Below the pieces are notes generated by a model. It saw only the letters and a list, made by a program, of their open reading frames with translations. It was not told where the DNA came from and made no database searches. A stretch of 64,000 bases of DNA from Saprospiraceae bacterium (lineage in GTDB: Bacteria > Bacteroidota > Bacteroidia > Chitinophagales > Saprospiraceae). Shown here piece after piece: positions 52,236 through 60,183 of the stretch; the first letter of the stretch is position 1; each line of letters opens with the position of its first letter. Made by a program: the position numbers and the translations under genes. The DNA lies in contig JANQWK010000033.1 in the NCBI GenBank assembly GCA_030729925.1, positions 1-64,000 of the forward strand, read 5' to 3'.

Positions 52236-53741
52236 ATGGGGTTTAAGTCTGTCGTAGCAAAACCGCTGGCTCGGATGCTGGCTAAGCGCATAGATCACTG
52301 GTCGGCTCACGCAACAGCGGCTCAGGAACGCATTTTTCAGGACCTGATCCGGGAGGCGAAGCACACTGTTTTTGGCAAGGATCACGGTTTTGAGCAGATC
52401 AGGACTTACAGGGATTTTACCGAAAGGGTACCCATTCGGGATTACGAGGCCTTGAAGCCTTACATCGAGCAGATCAAAGCGGGAAAAAGCGATGTATTGT
52501 GGAAGGGGCGGCCGCGGTATTTTGCCAAAACATCGGGCACGACTTCCGGGGTGAAGTATATTCCCATTTCGAAGGAGAGTATGCCCAACCATATCAATTC
52601 TGCCCGCAATGCGCTCTTCCTGAATTATGCCCGGACGGGGGAGGGGAGCTGGATGGACGGGAAGGTGATTTTTTTGTCGGGCAGTCCGGTTTTGGATACG
52701 GTGGCGGGAATTCCCACAGGCCGACTTTCGGGGATTGTCAACCACGAGATTCCTTTCTGGCTCAAGGGCAATCAGTTGCCCAGCTATGCGACCAATTGCA
52801 TAGAGGACTGGGAAGAAAAGCTGGAGCGCATCATTGACGAGACGATAGGCCAGGATTTGCGCCTGATTTCGGGTATTCCGCCCTGGGTGCAGATGTATTA
52901 CGAGCGGTTGCTGGAGCGAACGGGCAAGCAAACGGTCAAAGAGGTGTTTCCCAATTTTTCGGTTTTTGTGTACGGTGGAGTCAATTATGAGCCTTACCGG
53001 GCTAAATTGGAGGAACTCATAGGCGGCCGTGTGGCGACCATAGAGACGTATCCGGCTTCCGAGGGCTTTATTGCCTTCCAGGATGTACAGGGGGAACGGG
53101 GCTTGTTGCTGAACGCAGATTCCGGTTTGTTTTTCGAATTTGTGCCCGTAGAAGAGATCTTTGAAGCGCACCCGCGCAGGTTGCGCCTGCACGAAGTGGA
53201 GACAGGAGTGAATTATGCTTTGATCATCAACAACAATGCAGGATTGTGGGGCTATAACATAGGAGATACGGTGGAGTTTGTTTCCACGAATCCTTATCGC
53301 CTGATCGTCAGTGGACGGGTCAAGCATTTTATCTCTGCTTTTGGCGAACATGTGATTGGGAAGGAAGTGGAAGCAGCGATGTTGCGGGTAAGCCGGGAGC
53401 GGGGCATCAAGGTGGTGGAGTTTACGGTGGCTCCTCAGGTGAATCCACCCGAAGGAGGAACACCTTACCACGAGTGGTGGGTGGAGTTTGACGGCGATCC
53501 CGAGGACATGGCAGATTTTGCTCGTGTGTTGGACGAAGAAATGTGTCGGGAAAACATCTATTACGAGGACCTGATCCGCGGAAAAATTTTGCAGCCCTTG
53601 AAGCTGCGCTGCCTGCAACGAGACGCTTTTAGGGATTATATGAAAAGTTTGGGCAAGCTGGGTGGCCAAAACAAGGTGCCGCGCCTGTCGAACGACCGGA
53701 AGATTGCCGACCAGTTGCTGTCATTTATGAAGCCGGTCTGA
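52236..53741 (+). CDS. GH3 family acyl-acid-amido synthetase-like protein
   Basis: A 501-residue member of the GH3 (auxin-responsive promoter) family, an ANL-superfamily adenylating enzyme. Signature is the ATP-binding loop FAKTSGTTSGVKYIPIS, then VYGGVNYEPYRAKLEELIGG, ETYPASEGFIAFQ and LIINNNAGLWGYNIGDTVEF, with the hinge region SGRVKHFISAFGEHVIGKE. Plant members link carboxylic acids such as IAA or jasmonate to amino acids; bacterial substrates are largely unknown. Length is usual for bacterial homologues. Third gene of the operon with an aldo/keto reductase and an unknown protein. Confidence 0.9.
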   Translation: MGFKSVVAKPLARMLAKRIDHWSAHATAAQERIFQDLIREAKHTVFGKDHGFEQIRTYRDFTERVPIRDYEALKPYIEQIKAGKSDVLWKGRPRYFAKTSGTTSGVKYIPISKESMPNHINSARNALFLNYARTGEGSWMDGKVIFLSGSPVLDTVAGIPTGRLSGIVNHEIPFWLKGNQLPSYATNCIEDWEEKLERIIDETIGQDLRLISGIPPWVQMYYERLLERTGKQTVKEVFPNFSVFVYGGVNYEPYRAKLEELIGGRVATIETYPASEGFIAFQDVQGERGLLLNADSGLFFEFVPVEEIFEAHPRRLRLHEVETGVNYALIINNNAGLWGYNIGDTVEFVSTNPYRLIVSGRVKHFISAFGEHVIGKEVEAAMLRVSRERGIKVVEFTVAPQVNPPEGGTPYHEWWVEFDGDPEDMADFARVLDEEMCRENIYYEDLIRGKILQPLKLRCLQRDAFRDYMKSLGKLGGQNKVPRLSNDRKIADQLLSFMKPV

Positions 53742-53761
53742 CAAAAATTTGAACAAATTTG

Positions 53762-53769
53762 TATCTTTG
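53762..53769 (+). promoter_or_regulatory. Candidate -7 box for bTHX gene
   Basis: TATCTTTG, full TAnnTTTG match, 31 bp upstream of the ATG at 53801. Confidence 0.45.
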
Positions 53770-53800
53770 TAGGCTTGAAATAAAACACAAATATATCGTC

Positions 53801-53923
53801 ATGGGAAAAGGAGATAAAAGATCAACGAAAGGAAAAATTTTCTTGGGCTCTTATGGAAAGAGTCGCCCCAAGAAAAAACAGCATGTTGTAGTCAAATCAG
53901 ACAAGCCGGCTGCCAGCAATTAA
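53801..53923 (+). CDS. 30S ribosomal protein bTHX
   Basis: A 40-residue, very basic protein too short for most gene finders. It reads MGKGDKRSTKGKIFLGSYGK with a following SRPKKKQ and a C-terminal tail HVVVKSDKPAASN. This agrees with the Bacteroidota bTHX family (small subunit protein THX), which binds the top of the 30S head. A full -7 box precedes it and a strong terminator follows, so it is a separate transcript. It lies between the GH3 gene and a convergent decarboxylase gene. Confidence 0.88.
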   Translation: MGKGDKRSTKGKIFLGSYGKSRPKKKQHVVVKSDKPAASN

Positions 53924-53930
53924 TGCTGCC

Positions 53931-53963
53931 AATAAGGGGGCTGCTTCACGCAGCCCCCTTATT
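53931..53963. terminator. Bidirectional terminator after bTHX
   Basis: A perfect 14-bp stem, 53931-53944 with 53950-53963 (AATAAGGGGGCTGC and complement), 5-nt loop TTCAC, A/T tracts at both ends. It lies between the convergent bTHX and decarboxylase genes. Confidence 0.85.
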
Positions 53964-55403
53964 TTATTGGCGTAAACCCATAGCATAGGCGCTTTCCTCC
54001 AAAATTTGCAGTGCCAGTTCTATTTCCGGTAAGTGAGTTCTGAAACTCATAACGGCCATCCGTATCCAAAATTTGTCCTGGATAGTGGTCGAGGAGACAA
54101 ACACGCGTCCATCGTGCTGAACGTGTTTGATGAGGTGCTGGTTGGCTTCATCGCTTCCCGGATGCCGGAAGATCATGACTGACAGTTCAGGTTCCGGCCC
54201 TACTTCAAATCCCCGTTTTTGAATTTCTTCATAGAAATACCGACAAAGCAGTGCTTTTTCCTGCAAGGAAGCCCTAAACGGACTGACTCCAAACAACTGT
54301 AGGGGCAGCCACATCCGCATTCCCCTGAAATGTTTGGTCAGCTCGGGCGAAAGATCTGCCGGAGAATACTCGTGATCGTCGGACAGGGCATCCTGCATGT
54401 AGTTGGCCTGGTAAAAATGAGCCTGGTATTGAGCGGGTACATCGCGGATGATTACCGCGCCCAGACCATAGGGCAGGAACAGTCCTTTATGAGGGTCAAT
54501 TACGACAGAATCAGAACGTTCGATACCCTTAAAAGCAGGCTTGAGGTTTTCGACAAGCATGAAAAATCCTCCATAAGCGGCATCTACGTGGAACCATATT
54601 TCATTTTTTTGAGCGATGTCCGCAATGGTATCCAGGGGATCTATGGCGCCGGTATCGGTGGTGCCCGCAGTGCCAATGATCATAAAGGGTCTTAGGCCTG
54701 CGTCCCAGTCCAGCGCGATTTGCCTTTTCAGGTAGTCGGTATCCATCCGAAAGTGTTCGTCCAGCGGGATGTTCCGGAATATGGCCTCTTTCATACCGGC
54801 AATGCGGAAGGCCTTGTGGACGCAGTGGTGCACTTGGGTGGTCAGATAGACTACCGCGTTTTCGACCATTGCCGCTTTGAGCTTTTTGGTATCTCGGGCA
54901 GTTGTAATGGCGACGAGGGTAGCAATCGAGCCTCCTGATGCCAGGTTGCCCAGGGCTGTCCGGGGGTAACCTAAAAATTGTGCCATCCAGCGGATCAGCA
55001 TGTTTTCCATCCGAACGGCTCCCGGCCCTGCGTAAAAAATTCCGGCATAATTATTGGCTACAGCGGCCATGTAGTCGCCCAGCGCGCCAGGAAAAACCCC
55101 TCCTCCGGGAATATAGCCAAAATGGCGGCCCGAAGCTGGATTGAGTGCGGGTTTATCCACGGCCTCTTCCACGAGGTGGATCAATTGTTCAACCGGTACG
55201 GCATACTCTGGTATGGGGAACTGTAGCAGCTCCTGACCTTTGTTGTCGTCGTCCAAAAAAGCGGGGGAATGGGATAGGGATTCGATAAACCGTTCGGCAT
55301 AGGCCGCAACCTGGTCGTTCCATGCCTGGCGTACCTCTGCGGGCGGCTCCAGTTGTCGGGAAAGCGCTTCCAGGGTAAGTATCTTTTTTAGCAAAATAGG
55401 CAT
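53964..55403 (-). CDS. PLP-dependent group II decarboxylase
   Basis: A 479-residue PLP enzyme of the aromatic-L-amino-acid/glutamate decarboxylase family. The cofactor Lys is in DSVVIDPHKGLFLPYG; other landmarks are ASGRHFGYIPGGG, LASGGSIATLVAIT (phosphate-binding), IIGTAGTTDTGAIDPL and WFHVDAAYGGFF. It is a cytoplasmic enzyme making an amine or beta-alanine-like product; the substrate (aromatic, aspartate or glutamate) cannot be told. Length is normal. It is divergent from the TonB-domain gene (37 bp apart) and single-gene. Confidence 0.87.
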   Translation of the reverse strand: MPILLKKILTLEALSRQLEPPAEVRQAWNDQVAAYAERFIESLSHSPAFLDDDNKGQELLQFPIPEYAVPVEQLIHLVEEAVDKPALNPASGRHFGYIPGGGVFPGALGDYMAAVANNYAGIFYAGPGAVRMENMLIRWMAQFLGYPRTALGNLASGGSIATLVAITTARDTKKLKAAMVENAVVYLTTQVHHCVHKAFRIAGMKEAIFRNIPLDEHFRMDTDYLKRQIALDWDAGLRPFMIIGTAGTTDTGAIDPLDTIADIAQKNEIWFHVDAAYGGFFMLVENLKPAFKGIERSDSVVIDPHKGLFLPYGLGAVIIRDVPAQYQAHFYQANYMQDALSDDHEYSPADLSPELTKHFRGMRMWLPLQLFGVSPFRASLQEKALLCRYFYEEIQKRGFEVGPEPELSVMIFRHPGSDEANQHLIKHVQHDGRVFVSSTTIQDKFWIRMAVMSFRTHLPEIELALQILEESAYAMGLRQ

Positions 55404-55412
55404 AGGATTTGT

Positions 55413-55420
55413 TATTTTTG
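55413..55420 (+). promoter_or_regulatory. Candidate -7 box for the TonB-domain gene
   Basis: TATTTTTG, full TAnnTTTG match, 21 bp upstream of the ATG at 55442, within the 38-bp divergent spacer. Confidence 0.4.
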
Positions 55421-55441
55421 GTTCCTCTAAATTAAAACAGC

Positions 55442-56533
55442 ATGACTACATTGCCCCGGGTAAAGTATTTTTATTTTTTATTTTTTTTCATGGTGACCAG
55501 CTCGGTGTTAAGGGCGCAATCGGACACAGATACTACGATTTATGATATCTTGCCCCTGATGCCTCGCTTTCCTGCCTGCGAACAGCTCGACACCACCGTC
55601 GCTTTCAAACAGCAGTGTGCCCAGCAACAGTTGTTGTCGTTTATGTACCAGAACATCATCTACCCTTTTGAGGCTCGACAGAATGGAAACGAGGGCATGG
55701 TGGTGGTTAGTTTTGTGGTGGAGAAGGACGGCTCGCTGAGCGACCCCCAGGTGTTGAAAGACATTGGCGGGGGCTGTGGTATGGAGACGGTGCGTGTGGT
55801 TAATTTGATGAACAGTGCGGGTATCGCCTGGGTTCCCGGCGAAAAAGACGGGCAGGCAGTGCGCTGCCGCTATACGCTTCCGGTGAAGTTTCGACTGGAA
55901 GAGCAGTTGCCCTACAGTCTGGTAGGCACAGATACGGTATATACGGAGTTTGACGTTCCCTTGCAGTTTCGTGGGGGTGAAGAGGCGCTGACATCTTATT
56001 TGAAAGAACAATTAAAGTATCCGAAAGCCTGGCAGGACAGCTGTCTGATCGGAAATATAGACATTCAGCTCTGGGTGGGGCCGGGAGGCGTTACTCGGGT
56101 GCTGGATCTGACCGATTTTGCAGGTCTGGGTTTTGACTTTTGGTCTGCCGCTACGGACGCAGCCACTTCTACCTACAACCGCTGGGATGTAGCGGTTTTT
56201 GAAGGCAGACAAGTACCTGCCGCGTACGAAATTTCACTGACCTTTTTTCCCGAAGGGGAGGCGTGTAAGTCGGTTGTGGCCGATTACGACCTGGCCGTTG
56301 CTGCGTTGAACGAAGGCATTGCGCTGTATAACGAAGAAAAAACCGAAGAAGGGATAGCTAAAATGACCGAAGCAGTCAACCGTTTTCCCAACAACGCCAA
56401 TTTCCTGCTCAGCAGGGGACAGGCTTATATGAACACCAACCAATTTGCGGAAGCTTGCGTGGACCTGCGGAAGGCTAAGGAGATTGCCCAGATCAACTGG
56501 TTTGACAACATCCTTCCGCTACTTTGTAAATAG
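55442..56533 (+). CDS. Secreted TonB C-terminal-domain protein with TPR
   Basis: A 363-residue exported protein with signal peptide YFYFLFFFMVTSSVLRAQ. Residues about 60-145 form a TonB C-terminal-like domain (FMYQNIIYPFEARQNGNEGM, VVVSFVVEKDGSLSDPQVLK, RYTLPVKFRL). A second, weaker copy follows (YLKEQLKYPKAWQDS, GNIDIQLWVGPGGVTRVLDL). The last 80 residues contain TPR-like helices (ALYNEEKTEEGIAKMTEAVN, FLLSRGQAYMNTNQFAEACV). No membrane anchor beyond the signal peptide is seen, so a classic TonB energy-transducing role is uncertain; a periplasmic binding role is likely. Confidence 0.78.
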   Translation: MTTLPRVKYFYFLFFFMVTSSVLRAQSDTDTTIYDILPLMPRFPACEQLDTTVAFKQQCAQQQLLSFMYQNIIYPFEARQNGNEGMVVVSFVVEKDGSLSDPQVLKDIGGGCGMETVRVVNLMNSAGIAWVPGEKDGQAVRCRYTLPVKFRLEEQLPYSLVGTDTVYTEFDVPLQFRGGEEALTSYLKEQLKYPKAWQDSCLIGNIDIQLWVGPGGVTRVLDLTDFAGLGFDFWSAATDAATSTYNRWDVAVFEGRQVPAAYEISLTFFPEGEACKSVVADYDLAVAALNEGIALYNEEKTEEGIAKMTEAVNRFPNNANFLLSRGQAYMNTNQFAEACVDLRKAKEIAQINWFDNILPLLCK

Positions 56534-56540
56534 AAACCGA

Positions 56541-56571
56541 GGTGCCTGGATCCTTAAAGGATGCGGGCACC
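56541..56571. terminator. Hairpin between convergent TonB-domain and glgC genes
   Basis: GGTGCC (56541-56546) and ATCC (56550-56553) pair with GGAT (56559-56562) and GGCACC (56566-56571) around a 3x3 internal loop. No strong T tract. Confidence 0.35.
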
Positions 56572-56586
56572 CCGATGTTTGAATTG

Positions 56587-57864
56587 TTACTGCAATCCAA
56601 TCTGCGTACCGTCCGCCAAGTAGGCATTTTTCTTGACCACCACAACACCGTCTCGGATGCAGTAGGTATCGGTTTCGGTATCGGGAAGACTGGAATGTCC
56701 CCTTATGACTACATTGTTGCCGATGCGTACGTTCTTATCAATAATGGCGCGCTCGATCAGGCAATTTTTGCCGATTCCCATAGCAGCGGGTTGTTTTTTG
56801 GCCACAATATCATCCAGCGACTCATAAAAGTCGGCTCCCATGATCACCGCATTGGAAATTTCGGTACCGGAACCAATGCGAGATCTGATCCCGACAATAG
56901 CACGTTCGATCTTTTTAGCATGAATAATGCTTCCTTCTGCAATGACGGCTTGGTTGAACCAGGTGCCGAACACCTTAGTCGGGGCAAGGAGTCGGGGTCG
57001 GGTATAAACGAGTCTGTTGTTGTCGAACAAATTGAACTGCGGGATATTGTCCGTCAGGGCAATATTGGCCTCAAAAAACGAGCTGATCGTTCCGATATCG
57101 GTCCAGTAGCCATCATAAGAATAACTGGCCACCTGCATGCCGCCTTTGATCGCACTCGGGATAATTTCCTTGCCAAAATCGGTCGCTTTGGGGTGTTCTG
57201 CAAACAGGCGTTCCAGCACAGAACGCTTGAAAACGTAAATCCCCATAGACGCCAGGTAGTTTTTCCCCTGTGAGCGGTAGCTGTCAGAAACAGCCGATTC
57301 CCATTCGGACAGGACAGCCGGCTTGGGTTTTTCGATAAAGCGCTCGATATACCCTCCTTCGTTGACCTTCATGATCCCGAATCCGGGGGCGTCTTTATCG
57401 GTAACCGGAATGGTAGCGATGGTCAGGTCGGCCTCGCGATCCACATGGTAGCGCGCCAGCGCATCAAGGTTCATCTGATACAACTGATCACCGGACAAAA
57501 TTAGCACGTAGTCGTAATCGTGATTGCCCAGGTGGTGCATGGATTGGCGCACCGCATCGGCAGTACCCTGAAACCAGTCGTTGCTGGAAGGCGTCTGCTC
57601 AGCCGCCAGAATATCCACAAAACCATGGGTAAAAAGATCGAAATTGTAGGTGTTTTTGATATGTTGGTTGAGCGAAGCAGAATTGAACTGCGTCACCACA
57701 AACATCCTGCGGATACCCGAATTGAGGCAATTGGAAATCGGGATGTCAATCAACCGGTATTTTCCTCCGATCGGAACGGCAGGCTTGGATCTTTGGCTGG
57801 TCAGCGGGTGCAGCCTCGTTCCGGCACCCCCTCCCAGTATGAGGGCAATCATTTTTATGACCAT
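56587..57864 (-). CDS. glgC: Glucose-1-phosphate adenylyltransferase
   Basis: Makes ADP-glucose from ATP and glucose-1-phosphate, the committed step of bacterial glycogen synthesis. The 425-residue protein has the nucleotidyltransferase motif ALILGGGAGTRLHPLTSQRS (with K in RSKPAVPIGGKYRLIDIPIS), QGTADAVRQSMHHL, and the C-terminal left-handed helix (MGADFYESLDDI, IDKNVRIGNNVVI). It lies 21 bp downstream of glgA in one operon. Start ATG at 57864 or 57852; the first adds four residues. Confidence 0.93.
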   Translation of the reverse strand: MVIKMIALILGGGAGTRLHPLTSQRSKPAVPIGGKYRLIDIPISNCLNSGIRRMFVVTQFNSASLNQHIKNTYNFDLFTHGFVDILAAEQTPSSNDWFQGTADAVRQSMHHLGNHDYDYVLILSGDQLYQMNLDALARYHVDREADLTIATIPVTDKDAPGFGIMKVNEGGYIERFIEKPKPAVLSEWESAVSDSYRSQGKNYLASMGIYVFKRSVLERLFAEHPKATDFGKEIIPSAIKGGMQVASYSYDGYWTDIGTISSFFEANIALTDNIPQFNLFDNNRLVYTRPRLLAPTKVFGTWFNQAVIAEGSIIHAKKIERAIVGIRSRIGSGTEISNAVIMGADFYESLDDIVAKKQPAAMGIGKNCLIERAIIDKNVRIGNNVVIRGHSSLPDTETDTYCIRDGVVVVKKNAYLADGTQIGLQ

Positions 57865-57885
57865 GTCGCTTGGTATTTGTGTTGT

Positions 57886-59337
57886 TTATACGGCAAAACT
57901 TATCAAAGATTCATAGATATCCCGGTATTGCCGGGCGGATTGTTCCCAGGAAAAATCGAGGGCACTTATGTTTTCCCGCAATTTGCGGAAAACCTCCGGC
58001 TGGTGATACAGTTCCAAGGCGCGATATACCGCATGGTGGGCATCTTCTACGCTGAACTGGTCGAAACGAATCCCCCGGCCCGACCCATCCGGCATTCCGA
58101 TGTCAATCACGGTATCTTTCAGCCCTCCTACGGTGCGCACAATCGGGATGGTGCCATAGCGCATGGCATACATCTGGTTCAATCCACAGGGTTCTACCCG
58201 GGAAGGCATAAAGATGAAATCCGATCCGGCATACAACTGGTGCGCAATGCTTTCATTATATTGTAAGGCTACATCAAACCTGCCCCTGAACTGATGACTC
58301 AGTTGGTTGAGCCGATCCATGGTGCGACTGTCGCCCGTGCCCAATACCAGTATATTGACCTGCATACCGCTCGACAAGACCCGCTGGATCAGATCCGGCA
58401 GCATATCCCCGCCTTTTTCCCGCGCCAGGCGGCCAATAAAGGTGATCAGTGGAAGTGCGGGATCGAAACTGAAAGCCTGGAGCAAGGCCTGTTTGTTGCT
58501 TTGCTTGAAATCCTCCCAGTCGTTATCTATCAGGTGATGCACAATGTAGCGGTCGGTCTCCGGATCCCAGACCTTCGTGTCTATTCCATTGAGGATCCCC
58601 ACGGATTTGTAGCGCTCGTGTTGCAACAACCACTCCATTCCATTCGAATGCTGCATCAACTCTTGCAGATAAGTCGGAGAAACCGTGGTCACCCGCCAGG
58701 AAGTTTTGATACCGGTCGCCAGCGGATTGATGAGGTTTGACCAGTCGAGCAGTCCCCGTGCACTGCCCAGGAAATAGGGCAGGAGGTACATGTTTTCCCA
58801 ACTGAAAGACCCATGGTATTCGCCGTTGTGGATGGTGAATACCGTAGGAATATCAGCCAGGGCCTGGTATTCGGGCGCATATTTGATGAAAAAAGGAATA
58901 AGTCCGGTGTGGTGGTCGTGGCAATGCAACAGCGCAGGTTTTCCGGGAGCATGAAGGATCCACTGCAATACCGCCTGCTGAAACACGAGATAGCGCTGCA
59001 GGTTGTCGCCATAGCCCTCGCCCGTACCCGGATCAATGTAGATGCCCGGCCGGTCGAACATATAAGGCACATTCACGACGTACAGCGGAAAACCCAATGG
59101 GTCGCCGTAAATTTTTTCAATGCTGAAGGGCACATAGTGGAGGTGTAGCCTGACGGCACCCTTGTAAACCGGGGTGAAAGACTGCTCATTGAGCCAGCGG
59201 GTATGGTACCGGGGCATCACGACCCCCGTTTCCATGCCTACGTCGTTGAGGTATTTGGGCAAGGCTCCTGCCACATCTCCCAGACCCCCCGCTTTTGCAG
59301 CGGGATAACACTCTGCACTGATATGTAGTATTTTCAT
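57886..59337 (-). CDS. glgA: Glycogen synthase (ADP-glucose type)
   Basis: GT5 enzyme that extends alpha-1,4-glucan from ADP-glucose. The 483-residue protein has the ADP-glucose-binding KAGGLGDVAGALPKYL near the N-terminus, HCHDHHTGLIPFF, TVFTIHNGEYHG, the IDTKVWDPETDRYIVHH segment and the acidic catalytic loop MPSRVEPCGLNQMYAMRYGT. It is the first gene of the glgA-glgC operon. No branching enzyme gene (glgB) is seen nearby. Confidence 0.93.
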   Translation of the reverse strand: MKILHISAECYPAAKAGGLGDVAGALPKYLNDVGMETGVVMPRYHTRWLNEQSFTPVYKGAVRLHLHYVPFSIEKIYGDPLGFPLYVVNVPYMFDRPGIYIDPGTGEGYGDNLQRYLVFQQAVLQWILHAPGKPALLHCHDHHTGLIPFFIKYAPEYQALADIPTVFTIHNGEYHGSFSWENMYLLPYFLGSARGLLDWSNLINPLATGIKTSWRVTTVSPTYLQELMQHSNGMEWLLQHERYKSVGILNGIDTKVWDPETDRYIVHHLIDNDWEDFKQSNKQALLQAFSFDPALPLITFIGRLAREKGGDMLPDLIQRVLSSGMQVNILVLGTGDSRTMDRLNQLSHQFRGRFDVALQYNESIAHQLYAGSDFIFMPSRVEPCGLNQMYAMRYGTIPIVRTVGGLKDTVIDIGMPDGSGRGIRFDQFSVEDAHHAVYRALELYHQPEVFRKLRENISALDFSWEQSARQYRDIYESLISFAV

Positions 59338-59529
59338 AAATAGTCAGACAAATTTAACTGTCCCCTAAGGTAACTTTTATTCCTCAATTCCCGTAAGCTA
59401 AAACCAAATTTTACCGCTATTACCCCGCCTCTGCGGGTAAAATGGAAAAAAATCCCACACCCGATTTCAAAAAAAAGAGTAATTTTCCTCGCTTTTTAAA
59501 GGTTTAATGATTAACTGAAAATCAGTTAT

Positions 59530-60183
59530 ATGCGTCACCATCTGCGCCCTCTGAACGAGGCGCTTCCCTTTGCCCTGATTGCAGAGAAAGTCGCGACCGA
59601 ACTTTCCCAAAATGGCTATTCGATTACCGACCAGTTTCTGTCGCCCGATCATATAAATAGCCTGCTTGATCACGTAAAAATGCTACAGGCGGAGGATAGT
59701 CTGAAAAAGGCAGGTATCGGCAAGCAACAGTCTTTTCAGGTTGATCGCGAGATTCGTGGCGATTATATTCGATGGATTGATTCCGGCAACGAGGAGGAGG
59801 TTTTTGCGCCTTTGCTGGATCAGCTCCAGGGCTTGTTGGAATACCTCAATCAGACTTGCTTTCTCGGCTTGAAGGATTTTGAGACCCATGTGGCTTATTA
59901 TCCGCCCAATACGTTTTACCGTAAGCACGTGGATCGCTTCCAGCACAATGCCCACCGAGTGGTGTCTTTTGTGTTTTACCTCAATGTGGACTGGACCCCC
60001 GAGGATGGTGGTGAACTGGTGCTGTACCCAAACGATGACCAATTGTTTGAGGTGGCACCGATTGCCGGACGCCTGGCGATGTTTCTGAGTGATATGCCCC
60101 ACGAGGTGTTGGAGTCGTACGCAGGGCGATACAGCGTTACCGGCTGGATGCTCAATCAGCTGAAGGAGCTTACCTTCCTTTAA
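59530..60183 (+). CDS. 2-oxoglutarate/Fe(II)-dependent oxygenase, P4H-like
   Basis: A 217-residue enzyme with a double-stranded beta helix. The iron ligands appear as H-x-D in YRKHVDRFQ and His in MFLSDMPHEVLE; the 2OG-binding Arg is in GRYSVTGWML. The body FYLNVDWTPEDGGELVLYP is typical of SM-20/prolyl-4-hydroxylase relatives. Target (protein prolyl or small molecule) unknown. Its stop TAA shares TTAA with the stop of the convergent E1 gene (60180-60183). Confidence 0.87.
   Translation: MRHHLRPLNEALPFALIAEKVATELSQNGYSITDQFLSPDHINSLLDHVKMLQAEDSLKKAGIGKQQSFQVDREIRGDYIRWIDSGNEEEVFAPLLDQLQGLLEYLNQTCFLGLKDFETHVAYYPPNTFYRKHVDRFQHNAHRVVSFVFYLNVDWTPEDGGELVLYPNDDQLFEVAPIAGRLAMFLSDMPHEVLESYAGRYSVTGWMLNQLKELTFL

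Noticed and set aside
52221..53669. 482-codon open frame on the minus strand inside the GH3 gene
   Set aside because: Antisense to a well-supported GH3 gene; no signal peptide or domain motif of its own.
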